A DNA stretch of 64,000 nucleotides from Zhengitettix transpicula. Lineage: Eukaryota; Arthropoda; Insecta; Orthoptera; Tetrigidae. Location: contig CM073590.1 in the NCBI GenBank assembly GCA_037074705.1, positions 94,976,947-95,040,946 on the forward strand, in the 5' to 3' direction. The stretch's first letter is position 1, and each line of letters begins with the position of its first letter. A program made the translations under genes and the position numbers. This document shows, one piece after another, positions 33,827 through 46,740 of this stretch. The notes under the pieces are model-generated. The model was not told the origin of the DNA. It ran no database searches and saw only the letters and a list, made by a program, of their open reading frames with translations.

Positions 33827-36800
33827 CTTTTATATATTTATAACCTATTGTATTTTTATATATAGATATACTTAATTTAAAACAATTCCGGTTTTAAAGG
33901 TATGTATCAGATTAATAATTGTAACAATTATCTCATGTACTGAATGATTTCTGTCCTCATATGCATTTAAATTCACAGAATTATTTTGACATGTGAATTT
34001 ATAAATTAAAAGTTATTTTATACTACTAAATATTATAAACCGTCCAATACTACTTAACCATTCTATATCTCATAACATTAAATCTCCGAACATATTCTCA
34101 ATAGTCTCGTACAACCATCCTGGACTTTTATAAATTCCCTTCATCCATGAGTTGCATTGTTTGATAAGTTCAGTCAGTTACTTTGTCTTTTCATATTAAC
34201 TATTTCTAATGTTTCTTATATTTTAATTCATCGATAGCTTTTATCCGTACTTCATTGTGCCATGTTTAATATTCATTTAGACCTTGACGACTTTAAAGTT
34301 TTTTTTTATCAATTTAATTCTTTCCAGTCTTATGTCTATTCCCACATAACATTTTGTATGTGGTAGCTACTTGTGTTATCAAATTTATTACCACTTAAAA
34401 AATACATAAAATAAATGTGGAATTTTTCTATTTTAATTATGTTTCGTGTTGAACCACTTGGAATGCCAGATGTAAATTTAATCAAAGCCGATATTACAGG
34501 GAGATTCTACAGCCATAGGACAATTTTTCAGAGTTGGTACAACATACTAAAACGTATATCTTTTCGTACTGCAATGAATGGTCGGAAGTGACGCGTTGAG
34601 GCTCGACCACAAAAAATAAGGCATCCAAATAGATAAAATAAAAAACCACATTCGTTACCTTATATTTTAATTGGATCAACTCTTAATGCATTCATACTAT
34701 TCTTATATTTATGTACCTTATCTCAAAACTCTTCTTCTATTAATATTATTCTTTATATACTTTCTTATAATTTATATACTGCTCACTCGGGTTTATTTAT
34801 TGTAATTTCATGTATCGGCCACCGGGTAAACTATTCATTTGTAAATTAATAAATTTAATTAATTTAGTAAAATTCAACTTTACCCCATATTTATACTTAA
34901 GAACAACAAAATTACATTAATCCCATAAAAGGTACTTGATTTTATCAGTAATATTTTTTTCAAATTTGTTACAAATGATTTGACAAAAATTGATTAGTAC
35001 AATTTTAATAAGATTATATTGCTACTGGACGCAGTATTTTGACAAAATAGTGACATAAGACGAGCCTTTAAGTGACAGAGTCAATGGTTGAAGGCGATCC
35101 TCAGTCGGTCGTTGTTGACAAAGACCTGAGGCCAAGATACACATGTGTACATACGTAAGGGCCATTACTCGGGCAAACAACCCTCAGCAATGCAGAACAC
35201 AATGCAACATCGACACCCATTCCATCAAATCAAATTATATGTAATTCAAACATTAATACCATATGAACAAATAACATTATTGATGTTGTTGAGTATTGTT
35301 TATTAATTTTTTCATTTATTCAATACACACGTGTCTGTTGTATCTACATGAACATGTCGCCTGTTGCCGGTACATTTCTAGTGGAACTCACTGAACCGAA
35401 ACCTATACCATTCGGTCAGGATAAAATTAATTATTCTGAAAAGATAAAAATTAACACGTTTTTGTCAGGAGAGTCCTTTTAATGCCAGAACACGAACTGT
35501 ACTGGAATTTAATCACAAGATTTCAGACGCCACGACTCGCAGTCCAAATATGTCCCTTTTTTTTGTAGGCACACTGGCAGTCGTGACTAGGCGCTTAGAC
35601 GCGCTTTGTACAAAGGAAGGTTTATTTTTACATTTCAAAATGACCTTGCAATAAGTGCATTATTCGTAGTTGATGTGAATCTCTTCCAGAAAACGCGTTC
35701 GTGTGTTATTGCAGTAAAAAAAAACTAGATCTTCATTTTGATTTCTATGACTCATTGCAGAAAGAAAGTTAATGAAAAGTGTTTTGTAAAATATACATGT
35801 AATAAAATTGTAATACAATTTAAATAAAGAATTTACAAATTGATGCTAAAATCAAGAAATTTTTGATAGACTAGTTGCGGAAAATTAAGAAAAACGCGGG
35901 AATTACTGGGCATTAACAAATCCTCAAATGAGAAAAGCGCACGATAAGTGTCCAATTTTTTAAGAAGATAAAACATTGAAATTGTTACGACACAAATAAT
36001 TTCTGGAACTGTATCTGAGGATGTGAAACGTTGGAAAGCGTGGAATGAGGTTTAGATGATTTAAAAATATAACGTTTTATAATCCAATAGATAAGGGAAA
36101 TGAAAGAAAGTTATAGGAAGTATTGACGATAAAAGAAGAAGAGTATGAATCACTAACAACAAAATTAGCAAATATTCAGGTTTATTTTTCTCACTTTGAA
36201 TGTTACAGTTGAAGCTGTGATTCACAGCATATAGGTTAGACGATACTGCACTGAAAATGGTGGCCCAGATTTAGGTTTAGTCCTCGGATGAGGTAATATT
36301 ACAAATCAGAAATGGTAAAAATTACAAATGTAATAAGAAAATATATAAATAACACAACGTATTTAGTAAAATAGATAAATAGTATAATACATTATATGAA
36401 TAGTAAATACACTGAAAATTTGTAAAAAAGAACTTGGAGAAGTAAGAAAGTAGTTTACAAAGATAAATAGTATTGCATAAGTACATTACGAATAAAAATT
36501 ACAACAAAATTAAGAAAAATTAAATTTAATGTTTATTATTTTTAATGTACATTAAATTTTCAAAGTACACTGACTCTCACAAAAATATTTCACTACTTAA
36601 AAAGCACTGTAGTTATAATAAAGTACTAAGACAATAAACAAATTCGGAACTCACAATTCAGTACAATACTGACGTCTCCTGAATAATTATGGCTGGCAAC
36701 TGATCGTCGCTGTGAAATTTTGAGAAAGTAAATCTGGAAGTCTCGACCAACGGCCACCAAGACAAGCAAATAAAATTTTTAAACTCATTAATCACAAATA

Positions 36801-36933
36801 TTTATAAGGAAATAATGTGCCGTTGGATAAGACCAATTCACCAGCAGAATAAAACTTAATGAGCAGAAATAGGTGGTGACTACTTATGTTTTTGATGCTT
36901 ACAAGAAGACAAAAGTATTAATAATGAATAAAC
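33827..36933. other. Three kilobases of AT-rich DNA, nothing recognised
   Basis: No gene, SINE box pair or family A/B match is seen. Short frames are isolated and AT-biased. Confidence 0.45.
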
Positions 36934-36934
36934 C

Positions 36935-36992
<58 letters not shown>
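36934..36992. repeat. (AT)n microsatellite
   Basis: AT repeats with one GT interruption. They abut the LTR that follows. Confidence 0.95.
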
Positions 36993-36995
<3 letters not shown>

Positions 36996-37631
36996 AGTGA
37001 ATAACAACCTTAAGTGGCCGCCCTTGTGTCCGCGGGCCTGAGAAGGAATACATTAAACGTGCACGTGTGCCTGCCCGAGAGGCCAAAAGAAATCGCGGGT
37101 ACGCGTCCCTTTTTTTGCATCGTTTGGGGGGGGGGGGGCGGAGTACGAATATATACACCGAACCCGGGTGAAAGTGGACAGACTCAGGCAGACAGAGTGA
37201 GGACTGAAAGTGGAGTGAGAGAGGCGAGAGGGTGGAGGATTTGGCGAGCGGTAGCCAACAAAAGGTTTTGGAGAGACGTCCATCGCGGGGAGGCCGAAGA
37301 AGATGTGCTGCTTACTACAAGACCAGTGATCCACTGCAATTCGGCTGACGCCACAAGGTAAAGTAAGGATCACCATTTCTGTAAAGTGCCTTCAAAAGTT
37401 GAATTTTTTTTACACAGTGCGGAAATAGGCTCTGTTCTTGAATAGCTACCGAGCTGCCCACATTACCCTGTAGAGAAGGAGGATTTTATAACCAAGCCGG
37501 ATCTAAAGTTAATTTTTTTTGCAGACCAATGTATATCTGTTGGCGCCCAATAATATTTTTTTAATGTATTTTTGTATTTTCATGTAATAAAGTTTTTTTA
37601 TATATATATTTAGTAATAAAGGCTAATCATT

Positions 37632-37634
<3 letters not shown>
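36993..37634 (+). mobile_element. Candidate solo LTR, second type, between AT repeats
   Basis: The segment begins TGTAGTGAATAACAACC and ends GGCTAATCATTACA (642 bp, TG...CA, same terminal bases as family C). (AT)n lies directly on both sides, so a target duplication of AT bases is likely. Inside are AATATATACA (TATA-like, 37148), GACTCAGG (initiator-like, 37183) and AATAAA signals at about 37585 and 37613. The GC-rich part (37015-37360) with ACAAG/GTAAAG at 37353-37363 could alternatively be a host first exon with a splice donor. TGGCGCCCAA at 37542 resembles a tRNA-Lys primer-binding site but lies inside the proposed LTR. Confidence 0.45.

Positions 37635-37682
<48 letters not shown>
37635..37682. 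repeat. (AT)n microsatellite
   Basis: About 24 AT repeats directly follow the LTR end. Confidence 0.95.
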
Positions 37683-37686
<4 letters not shown>

Positions 37687-38965
37687 GACAATATTTTCTC
37701 AATGATCCAATTTTATGTATCATCAAATATGTACTTTTTAAATTCTGTATATTATAATTTATGTATAGTTCGAAGTATCTATTTTTATGTGTGTTTGTTA
37801 TTGTATTCATTTTTGTAATTAATGTTAATTTGACTTGTTCTATTTCCTAAGATTTCGGTAGAGGACTAACGGGACCAATAAATTGAACCATATAATCTAA
37901 TCTAATCCTGAATAATGTATTCTTCTTTTATTAAGTGTGATCGGATGTTTTTATATTTTTAGGATCGTACGATTTCTGGTGTTATATTCGTGAAGGTCCC
38001 TGTTAGTAACAGACTTGCATTACATTTTACGAATTTTATAATTTCCAAAACATATGTGAAAGGTAATATTAAAAATTTCCTACACATTTCTCAAAGGTAT
38101 AAAATGGAAAATGACCATTTGGAATCGTCTTCGTTTATTATGTTGATGCGACATTCCTTTATATTATTTGCTATTTTAGTGTTAAATATGGCGGTTATAG
38201 CGTGATCGTGGGAATATCGTTACCTGTAACAAACATTGGTCTCGTCGCATACAAGCAAAGTTACCACCAGAGAGAGTAGCGAGTAAAATTATTGTAATGA
38301 ATTGAAGATTAATTGTTTTAATTACCAGCCACAATACATCCCCTGCGGTTTATTGCTAAACGTTGATCAGTAAAATCCTGTCCTATATGTAACGGAGCAG
38401 TTATTTCACTCTGTTTAAATAAATGACATTGCACTATTTCAATGAAGAAAATTTACAACGTTACGATTTTTCCGCATTTATTTCCCTCTCTGTTCGAAAA
38501 ATATGAATATGAGAATATTTCAAAATAATATGACCAATAAAACGGGAAAGTATAAGCTGACATAAGCCGAGAGATGTGGGAAGAGATTAATAAATACATG
38601 ATTGGCCTAAACTGGCAACAATTTACGCAACTTAAACAATCTGAAAATGAGATGTACTGTGGACACCAAAACATAAACTGTCAACAATTTACACAACTTA
38701 AGCAGTGTAATGTCATTGTAGAACTCTAACTCATTCCGATTACAAAAGTCAACGGTACACATCATTTTCATATTATTTAAGTTCGTGTGATGCTAATCGC
38801 TAATGTTATTATTTCTTAAATATCATATTCAATCGTGGCTATGATTCGAAAGGGAATAAATATGCTAACAAGTATTTCCTTAAAAATATACTGAAAGTGT
38901 TAACATTGCCAACAAGAAGAAAAATTGAGGTAATGTTAAGTTGTCGTCCTTAGATAAAACGTTTT
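37683..38965. other. AT-rich DNA with one short direct repeat
   Basis: AAACTG-CAACAATTTAC-CAACTTAA occurs at 38609-38636 and 38673-38701, 64 bp apart, a local duplication. Nothing else is recognised. Confidence 0.45.
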
Positions 38966-39434
38966 TATGAAACTTTTTTTTAAAGGTGTAGACAGGCTAT
39001 GTGCAGGGAAAAGGAGTGAAAGGGGGATGCGGAAAATAGAGCAAGGTAGCCAAGGGTTAACTAGGGCCCCCGGGCTATGATTGAAGGATCCTACCCGGCA
39101 ATTCGCCTAAAAGAGATGTAGGGAAAACCATAGAAAAACCTGCATCAGGTAGGTCGGGCATTTGGTACTTGTCCCACGCCCTTCCGATGGCGGGAGAAGG
39201 GATTTGCTTTCTCCTCGCCGTGCCTTGACCAGTTTAGGAGGCTGCTGGCCGACTATTCCAATAGGAATAGCGGACAACTCTTACCGTATGCCCAAAGTCT
39301 GCGACCCCGGAACATAAACCTCTCAGAACCAGCAGAGGTGCCTCGGCACGTGGGAACCTTAGATCAAAAAACCAGACATATGTGAAGGAATACCCCAAAG
39401 GTAGCCTCCTCCATAGCTTTCTGGAATATGAAAC
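38966..39434 (-). mobile_element. Family A copy with 8-bp target duplication
   Basis: TATGAAAC at 38966-38973 and 39427-39434 flanks a 453-bp copy that starts with a T run (TTTTTTTTAAAGG) and ends CATAGCTTTCTGGAA. Internal order is that of the family: GGGCCCCCGGGCTATG, CCTGCATCAGGTAGGTCGGG, GGAGGCTGCTGGCCGAC, TTACCGTATGCCCAAAG. Target duplication at an A-tailed end implies retroposition. Confidence 0.75.
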
Positions 39435-39715
39435 ATTTTATCTAAAATATAATTAATAGTTTTCGTGAAAATTGTGAGTATGAGAGAAGGTAAGTTAATG
39501 TACTTCGTGTCTATGTTCAGTTTTATCTTGCTGTTCCAATATTTTTATTTTAAAATATGTGGATGAGAACGCATCAATCCATTATAACTGTTGTATGGAC
39601 TTAAACATATGTACTTTAATAAACTTTTATTGTGCTTGTACTGGATCTGCTAAGTCGATTATGCAGAATCACTATCCTGATTATCCAGAAGTATTAAAAA
39701 TACGTCATCCTTAAC

Positions 39716-41240
39716 AAGGAACATATATTATTATTATTTTCATCTCTGCGCAACTATTCAAGCCAACATCCACCATAATATGCCTAACATATTCTAATCT
39801 TAGTCTTCCTCTTCTATTTTTCCCCCACACACTTACCTCTAATACTAATTTAACGAGCCCTTCGAACCTGAAAAGGTGGCCTATTAGCCTATCACTTCAT
39901 TTCGTCAGTGTCTTCCATAATGTTCTTTCTTCATCCATTCTATTCGAGACTTCCTGATTTGTGACTCCATCTACCCGTCTCAATTTCAGCATTCTTCTGT
40001 AGCACCACATTCTATTATATTTTGTTCCGAGCTGCCGCTTGTCCAAGTTTAGCTCCCATACAACGCCACGCTCCAGATAAACACTTAAATAAGTATCAAA
40101 GATGGAAGGCTTTCCCGGTGTTGTTGTTGAAGAAAACGTTCTCGGGTTCTCGGGGTTCTCACATCGCCTAGAAGATGACGGCAGTGTCTTTGTCCGTCGT
40201 AACGTCGCGCTACAATCGCCTGTTTGACCGGGGTGGAAACCCGAGAACGTTTTCTTCAATTTAAATAAATAATTTCCAAAAACCCAAACTTATATTGGAT
40301 GTACCAAAATTCCTCTATTAATAAATACGTCCTTGATTGGGATATCCGACTTTTAATATCTACCATCAATGGTTTTTCTACTGCCAAAATAGCAAAATTA
40401 ATCTACTTTCGCCAAAGAAAGATTTCATAGTCTGATACCCTTTGCATCATAACTTTTCTTTTGGCTACACTCCATTCATTTTTTTCTATTAATGCTGATA
40501 ATGTACTCGGTTTTCAAGACGGAGAGATGACAGTTATGAAGTCTTCCAAGTGTTCTGCTGATTTAGATAAAATTACAATATCGTCAGAAAACCTTCATGT
40601 CTTAATTTATTTTCCTAGAATTAACACTCCATTTCCAAACTTCATTTTAACTTCCTTGACCAATCGTTTATGTACAGATTGAATAGCAGACTGCAAACTT
40701 CTCGATTATTTCCTTATTTTCGTGTTCATAAGTTCTAATGACTACTGCCCGACTTCTTTATAAGCTGTAGATAACCCTACGTTCTCGGTATTTTATTCCA
40801 ATAGATTAAAAATGCTAGGGAGTTTGTTCCCATTTACATTACCGAAAGCTTTATCTAGATATATAAATGCCATCCATGAAAGTAGGCCCGTTTTTCTTTT
40901 TTATTATCCTGTCCTCTACAATCAAACGTAGAGTCAATGTGGCTTCTCGTCTCCCAACCTTTTTCCAGAAACAAAACTAATCTCCCAACTCGCATTACGT
41001 TCATTCTTCTGTAAATAATTCATATCAGGATTTTACATGTAGGAGTTACTTAACAGTTCTACAATATTCTCATCTGCCTTCACCTGCCTTCTTCCGTACT
41101 GGTTTAATGACACTACTTTTAAAATCTGATGGAACTTCTGCGATCTCTTAGACCTTATAAACTATTTGGAACAGCCTTGTCATTGCTTCATCGCCTGAGT
41201 ATCGCAGTAATTCTGCGGCGGTATCAACAATTCCAGGTGC
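39716..41240 (-). pseudogene. RTE-like LINE polyprotein relic, minus strand
   Basis: Reading the minus strand from 41240: TAAELLRYSGDEAMTRLFQI...EVPSDFKSSVIKPVRKK (fingers of the reverse transcriptase), LTLRLIVEDRI (about 40925), the catalytic-type motif FSDDIVILSKSAEHLEDF (FSDD at 40591-40580), and the C-terminal WCYRRMLKLRR...TNQEVSNRMDEERTLWKTLTK (about 40015-39900), then GHLFRFEGLVKLVLEVS and RRGRLRLEYVRHIM to about 39760. Stops and frameshifts abound. The motifs and C terminus match the plus-strand relic at 11.7-12.3 kb, so both derive from one family. Confidence 0.7.
40127..40259 (+). mobile_element. 133-bp PLE-like foldback inserted in the LINE
   Basis: Perfect 22-bp inverted ends (TTGAAGAAAACGTTCTCGGG... 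at 40127-40148 and its complement at 40238-40259). Between them, plus 40167-40212 reads CCTAGAAGATGACGG...CGTCGTAACGTCGCGC, close to the PLE hammerhead order CTGAAGA, stem II TGACG/CGTC, GAAACGTC, but with altered core bases. LINE sequence continues on both sides. The 120-codon minus frame that spans it is a chance fusion of both. Confidence 0.6.
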
Positions 41241-41484
41241 TTATAATTAAAGAACCAAATTATAAAAACTTAAGCGATGATTTAGCATTTTGTTTTATCG
41301 TAAAATAGGAATGTACTAATCATGTTAAAAGATAAGTTTCTTATTCATTACTCAAATAAAAAATTAAAAATTTTTTTTACATTGTTGCTGATTTCGACTA
41401 TGTACAGTTTATTAACCATATATGATCCATTTATTGTCAGTTCTTCGTATAAAATTTGTAAATAATTTTATTAATGCCAACTTA

Positions 41485-41735
41485 GTCAGCGTGGGACAAG
41501 TACTCCATGCCCGATCTACCTGATGTAGGTTTTCTAGGATTGTCCTGCATCACTTTTAGGCGAATGCCGGGTAGGATCCTTAAAATACAACCCGGGGGCC
41601 CTAGTTAACCCTCGGCTACCTTCCTCTGCCCTTCCGCATTCACCCTTTCAAATCCCTTCCTATGCTATTAAAGGGGAGTTGCCACCACATGGATTACCCT
41701 CAGGTATCTTGTTACTCTAAAAAAATTTAAAATAT
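41485..41735 (+). mobile_element. Family A copy, 5'-truncated
   Basis: It starts at GCGTGGGACAAGTACTCCAT and runs through CCCGGGGGCCCTAGTTAACC and AGGGGAGTTGCCACCACATG to TTACTCTAAAAAAATTT. Truncation at the end opposite the A tail is the usual outcome of reverse transcription. Confidence 0.7.
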
Positions 41736-43555
41736 TATTTATATATAAAACACAGTGAAAATCAGTACTTAATAAGGAAAAATAGCTAAAATATGGATCG
41801 TAATTAATTTTATCTAGGATAAAAGTGACTAGATGGGATTCTGCATATATCTGTTGGAAAAATCCTCTTAAAATATACCTATAAGGAAACATGGCGGTTA
41901 ACATAGGTAACCAAGTGCTCTTTGTAGAGATTTATTTTTGTTAATTTAATATAAGTTTTGTTATGAAACTACGGTCCATTAATATATTTGACGGCATCTT
42001 CGCTACATAATGTTCACGTAATTTTAAAGAATTTAAACATAAATAACAAAAAGGACGGGTATAAGTGAGTTATTAAAATATTTATAGGCCTTTATTGATC
42101 AGTCTACAAAACAAAATTTACGATTGTTTTGCAAATCATTCATGAATAAATTAAAAAGCTTTCTTCCTTTACATACATATTTATCATACACATGATAACA
42201 ACAAGATTAACAAAAGATTTTATTTTGCTTGGGAAAAATAAACAATGATTGGTTTTATAATGACAGATCAAGAGGATGACTCTCATTCTATAATGTCATC
42301 TGTGTATATGTTACACCATGAGAATTTATACATAGGTTATTAATTAATATGTAAAAATGATTTCGATTGAGTAATATATAGCTTTATGAGACGGTTATTT
42401 TAAATAAGCGCTGGATGAACAGACATTTCAGTAATTTGATAAACATTATTGCACGTGGTTAGGAGTCAATAGAAGTAATACTTTGAAATTTACGAATAAT
42501 GCATCACATGACCTAACGAGTTATGAAACAACATTGGTATCAGTGCTATGTTTGTATCTGAACACTAAATGTCTTGTACTTGTGACCAGATAAATTATTA
42601 AAGCCGCCAAGGGTTTTATGTCTATTACCGCATTTTCTAGCATCTAAGGAACTTACGAAGCTAATATACAACAAATATGGATTCTAATAAACTACATCAG
42701 GATATATTTTCCTAATCTATAAATAGAAACAAATAGTTAATGAAGATTACTCCCGTTGGATCTAATTACACTACCAGTATCGTGTAGAGCACTTTATAGA
42801 CATTAAATTAAGAATCACAAACGGATTTTCTGGAATAGGGGTAATAACTTCCACAAACGTAGAATCACGTTCTCTTCTTCGAGGTAATACGTATGGCTTC
42901 AATCGACTCAGGCCAACAATTCAGCAAGAGCAATAAAATTCTTGAATGGCCTTCTAAGAATCATGGAAAGTATCTCAAGTGGCTTGAAATAACTATAAAT
43001 GTATGTTCTGAATAAGAAATTGTACTCGTCTAACGTTACGTATATAACTAAAAGCAGTTAAAAACATCTCTGTAAACAAACTTTTGGATATTTATAATAA
43101 ATACGCCAATACGTCCTCACCTTCGACTAATAATTATACTTTTAATCCCCTTTTTATTCACCTTGGTTCATATTTGCTCTTGGAGTAGTTATGTTTTACG
43201 TTAATATGTTCAATCAGATATAGGCCTTCAATAGGATGTGTTTTGTTTAATATATCACATATATTGAAAGACCAGTGCAATTAGCTATATAATAAAAGTA
43301 GCCCAAATTACTTAAATTCTTTAATTATATATCAAATTTAATTATATTGAATTTTTAAATGTTTTTTATCTATGAAATCGTTCAAACATCTATTTTTGCT
43401 TGAAAAATTGCCAATCTCGCCTTACAAAAATTGAAACCTTAAAGGCATCCAATGCATTTAAAGACATAAATAACATACCTACGCAAAACTTCCGAAATTA
43501 TGGAAATCCTTAAAATTAAGTCAGACAAATAATGAAACCAAAAGGTTTAATGCAA
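41736..43555. other. AT-rich DNA, nothing recognised
   Basis: No gene or repeat is supported. Confidence 0.45.
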
Positions 43556-43800
43556 TAAAGCTCAACTCAAAAGCGAATAGAAGAACATAAGAGATCAAAT
43601 CCCTCCCCCGATATGTGTCCAGACTAACACCACATCAAGATCTGACCCAACGCACACTGGTAGAAGTGATGATGAAATCCATCAAACTCTCAAGAAAACA
43701 TCGTCAAATTCTTAAGGAAACTAATTTGAACCCCGAAAATTAAATGTAACATTGTGCAAGGCACTAATGACCCAGTAGTTAATACGACTATAAAAAATAT
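43556..43800 (+). pseudogene. Possible Jockey-type LINE 3' end
   Basis: GGCACTAATGACCCAGTAGT followed by TAATACGACTATAAAA resembles the 3' ends of the LINE fragments at 14.1 and 15.05 kb. The preceding 180 bp is GC-richer and free of A runs but gives no clear domain. Confidence 0.3.
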
Positions 43801-43904
43801 TATATAAATAATCAATAAAAAAGGTAATGTTCTATCACTTAACATTATCATCGGTTTTTAATTTAATATTAAAATCAATAAATAAGAAGAAATACTGTTA
43901 ATGT

Positions 43905-44045
43905 GTGATTTTAAATATGGAAGGAACAATAATATTAATAAGGAACAATAATATTAATAAAACTGCTGAAAATAAAAATATAATCTTCGGTATTTCCTAG
44001 TACCTGAAATATTGGAAACAGTTTGGTAAGGTAAAAATGAAAATA

Positions 44046-44088
<43 letters not shown>

Positions 44089-44320
44089 CTGTGATTTTAA
44101 ATATTGAAAGAAACAATATTACTTTAGTAGCATAACAACTTTATTGAAATTTAATGAAATGGAGAGCAAGTAGTGAAACGTCGTTAAAGTGTTAAATAAC
44201 ATTTTAAATTGTCTGAAAAATTTATTTATTTTATAATATTAATAAAACAGCTGAAAAAATACAAATATAATAAAATGAAATATTGGAAACAGTTTGGTAA
44301 GGTAAAATATACTATTTTTT
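43905..44320. repeat. Segmental tandem duplication around an (AT)n tract
   Basis: TGTGATTTTAAATAT, ATAATATTAATAAAAC-GCTG and GAAATATTGGAAACAGTTTGGTAAGGTAAAA-type blocks occur first at 43905-44045 and again at 44090-44312. (AT)n lies between them (44048-44083). The second unit carries about 110 extra bases (44118-44230) containing GTGAAACGTCGTTAAAG, a PLE-end-like string. The first unit also has a 22-bp internal tandem (GGAACAATAATATTAATAA twice). Confidence 0.55.
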
Positions 44321-44383
44321 TACGACTAAAACCGTTATAGGTCACACTCCATGGCTCTAAATTAATACTTATACTAATTTAGC

Positions 44384-44417
<34 letters not shown>

Positions 44418-44418
44418 G
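44384..44418. repeat. (AT)n microsatellite, interrupted
   Basis: TATATATATATAAATATATA-type tract. Confidence 0.9.
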
Positions 44419-45032
44419 CATTCGTTCAAAACTGTACATTACCTGCTTACCTGAAAAAGTTCAAAAATTGTGTACGAAACGTAGTACGAACTGATGTTTT
44501 GGTGTAATTAATTAATCAGTTTTTCTGACATATTGGATGAATTATTTATTTATTTCGAAAACATTCGATGGTCCTCGATTTTTTTTAGATGTTTAATTGA
44601 TTGGACAAATACAAAATCAGGGAAATAATGTAACTCAAAGAACGCGTTAGTATTAAATATAATAAAATTAATATTTTTGAACCCTATTAGCGGTATCAAG
44701 AACACTCAGGAACGAAAAATCATCTAATGGGTTGGCGGAAAACTCGAGTTAAGAGAATTTGTAGGACTGAAAATGTGCTTAGCTAAAACAGCATTAATCG
44801 CCGAAAAAGTTACAACGAAAATGTTATGGTGCAAGCAAAAAAATTTAAAATAAAATTAGAAGTTGAAGGAATGGAAATAAGAGGAATCAATTACAAAAGG
44901 AAATGAACGTATCACCATAAGTTATTAACTTTTATAATATCTAAAACTTACATCGTAAAGTATATCCAATGGATGAAAATACATATGCTCACCAAGTTTT
45001 TCGATGATACCTCAATGGAAATTAAGATGAAT
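44419..45032. other. AT-rich DNA, nothing recognised
   Basis: No supported feature. Confidence 0.4.
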
Positions 45033-45035
45033 TTA

Positions 45036-45138
45036 TATTTCTTTAGAGTAACATGCATATTGACGGTAATCCACATGGTGGAAACTTCCCTTTAATTGCA
45101 TAGCAAGAGATTTGTAAGGGGGCTGAGACGAAATATAG
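45036..45138 (-). mobile_element. Family A tail fragment
   Basis: TTTCTTTAGAGTAACATGCA, GGTAATCCACATGGTGG and CCCTTTAATTGCATAGCAAG match the A-rich end region. It stops at GAGACGAAATATAG, the same 14-mer that terminates the copy at 26.9 kb. Confidence 0.55.
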
Positions 45139-46740
45139 TTACAGCTAAAGTGTGAGAATTTTTTTATACTGGAGAGGATTATTAGAACCCAGCATAACTT
45201 GTACCCCTTCACACGAAAAATTAACATCATTTTAGAAATTATAAATAAGCGTACTTTCTGTTGAATTCAATGATTCACATTTTCTTGTACAGTTATAATA
45301 ATAAACATGGCTGTATTCTAATAACTACAATTCTTAGCGTTAACAAACGTTAAAATAAATAACTTCAATAATTCATAGAAAAATTAATTATTTATAAAAA
45401 AGTACTAATACGTATTATAGTACAATTTCAAAGCACATGACATCAGACAGAAAATCACTACACGTAAAAGCCAGGACCTAAACGGTAGACGTTTTTCTCT
45501 GAATTTTAATAATCCGTCAAAAACAACAAAATAAATTTATAAGATTAATTGAGATTTTTTAACGATTCATGAGTCAGAAGTATCCACTTAGGATATATTA
45601 GAGGCTTTTATCTCACATTTATTTACACTTAAAACCAAATATCGCACGATTAACTGCTAAGATAAACTGTTACTTTGTAGTTAAAAAGATATCAATTGTT
45701 TTCATTTTCAGCAATGGTTTCTATATGTTTGAAGCTTTAGTTTGTCAAAATAATCAATTGAAATTCATTGTTATGTTTAAATATTTGAAATTCAGTTAAA
45801 AGATTAATTAAAATTGTCCTTTTTCTAGAGGAAAAATAATTCATGTTTCTTCGTTAAACCTCGTTCCGCAGTTATACTTTAAAACCTGTCGTTAAGAACG
45901 GATACTGGAGATTTATTGGCAGAAATACAAAATATGAATATATTAGTAGGTTACAACATGTACATATAATTAATTGTTAAGTTTCATAATTTAATTAACA
46001 TTTAACATATACACGACGTTTCTTCTCTAATTTGGGATTTCATCTGGTGTTACATAATATTTATTAGAAAACATGAGACTTATATAGTAAATATATGATA
46101 TAAAAATTTCTTCAGTCTTGTTAAATTTGGATTATAACAATAATCAATTAGAAATTTAATGGATTTACTTCCATTCCAGCTTAATTAATAACATGTGTCA
46201 CATGTTGAAGTACAAAATTAGGGACGAAACTTAATCGTGTTTCCATTTAGTATGAATATTTTCAATGCAAATGTAACCATTTAACTTAACAATTAATTCA
46301 ATTGACATGTTCTAACTTGGCTAATATATTTATTTTATTATGTTTAAATTTCACATCAAATATCAATCAAGATTTAAAGATTTCAAAATACGTTGGTTTC
46401 TAGGTGGAGATGAATTAAACGAAGAAAAGAGCTTTTGAGGTTGAAGTAAAAAGATATTTAAAATTTCGTTTGATTGTAATCATTAGAAGTTGTCACTAAT
46501 GCATGAACACATTATTTGTATCGTATGATGATAAGTTTAAAAAATATTTAAAAATGATAATACGCTAAGCAACGTCTGTGTCTGGATGAAATCACCTTAT
46601 ATTGTTGATTAATTTTATTCGATATATATCGCTTAATGTCAAATGATGTATCGATCTCATAATTATTAATATACACGTGTTGCAATTAAATGAATGATGA
46701 ACTTTTTTGAGGTTAAAGTTGATGAGCAGTGTTACTATTA
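45139..46740. other. AT-rich DNA, nothing recognised
   Basis: No gene or repeat is supported. Confidence 0.45.

Noticed and set aside
36880..37376. Frames of 92-115 codons with Tyr-Ile repeats
   Set aside because: They translate (AT)n and the GC-rich LTR; no domain.
39897..40259. 120-codon minus frame as a real protein
   Set aside because: It fuses LINE C-terminal codons to a foldback insert read through by chance.
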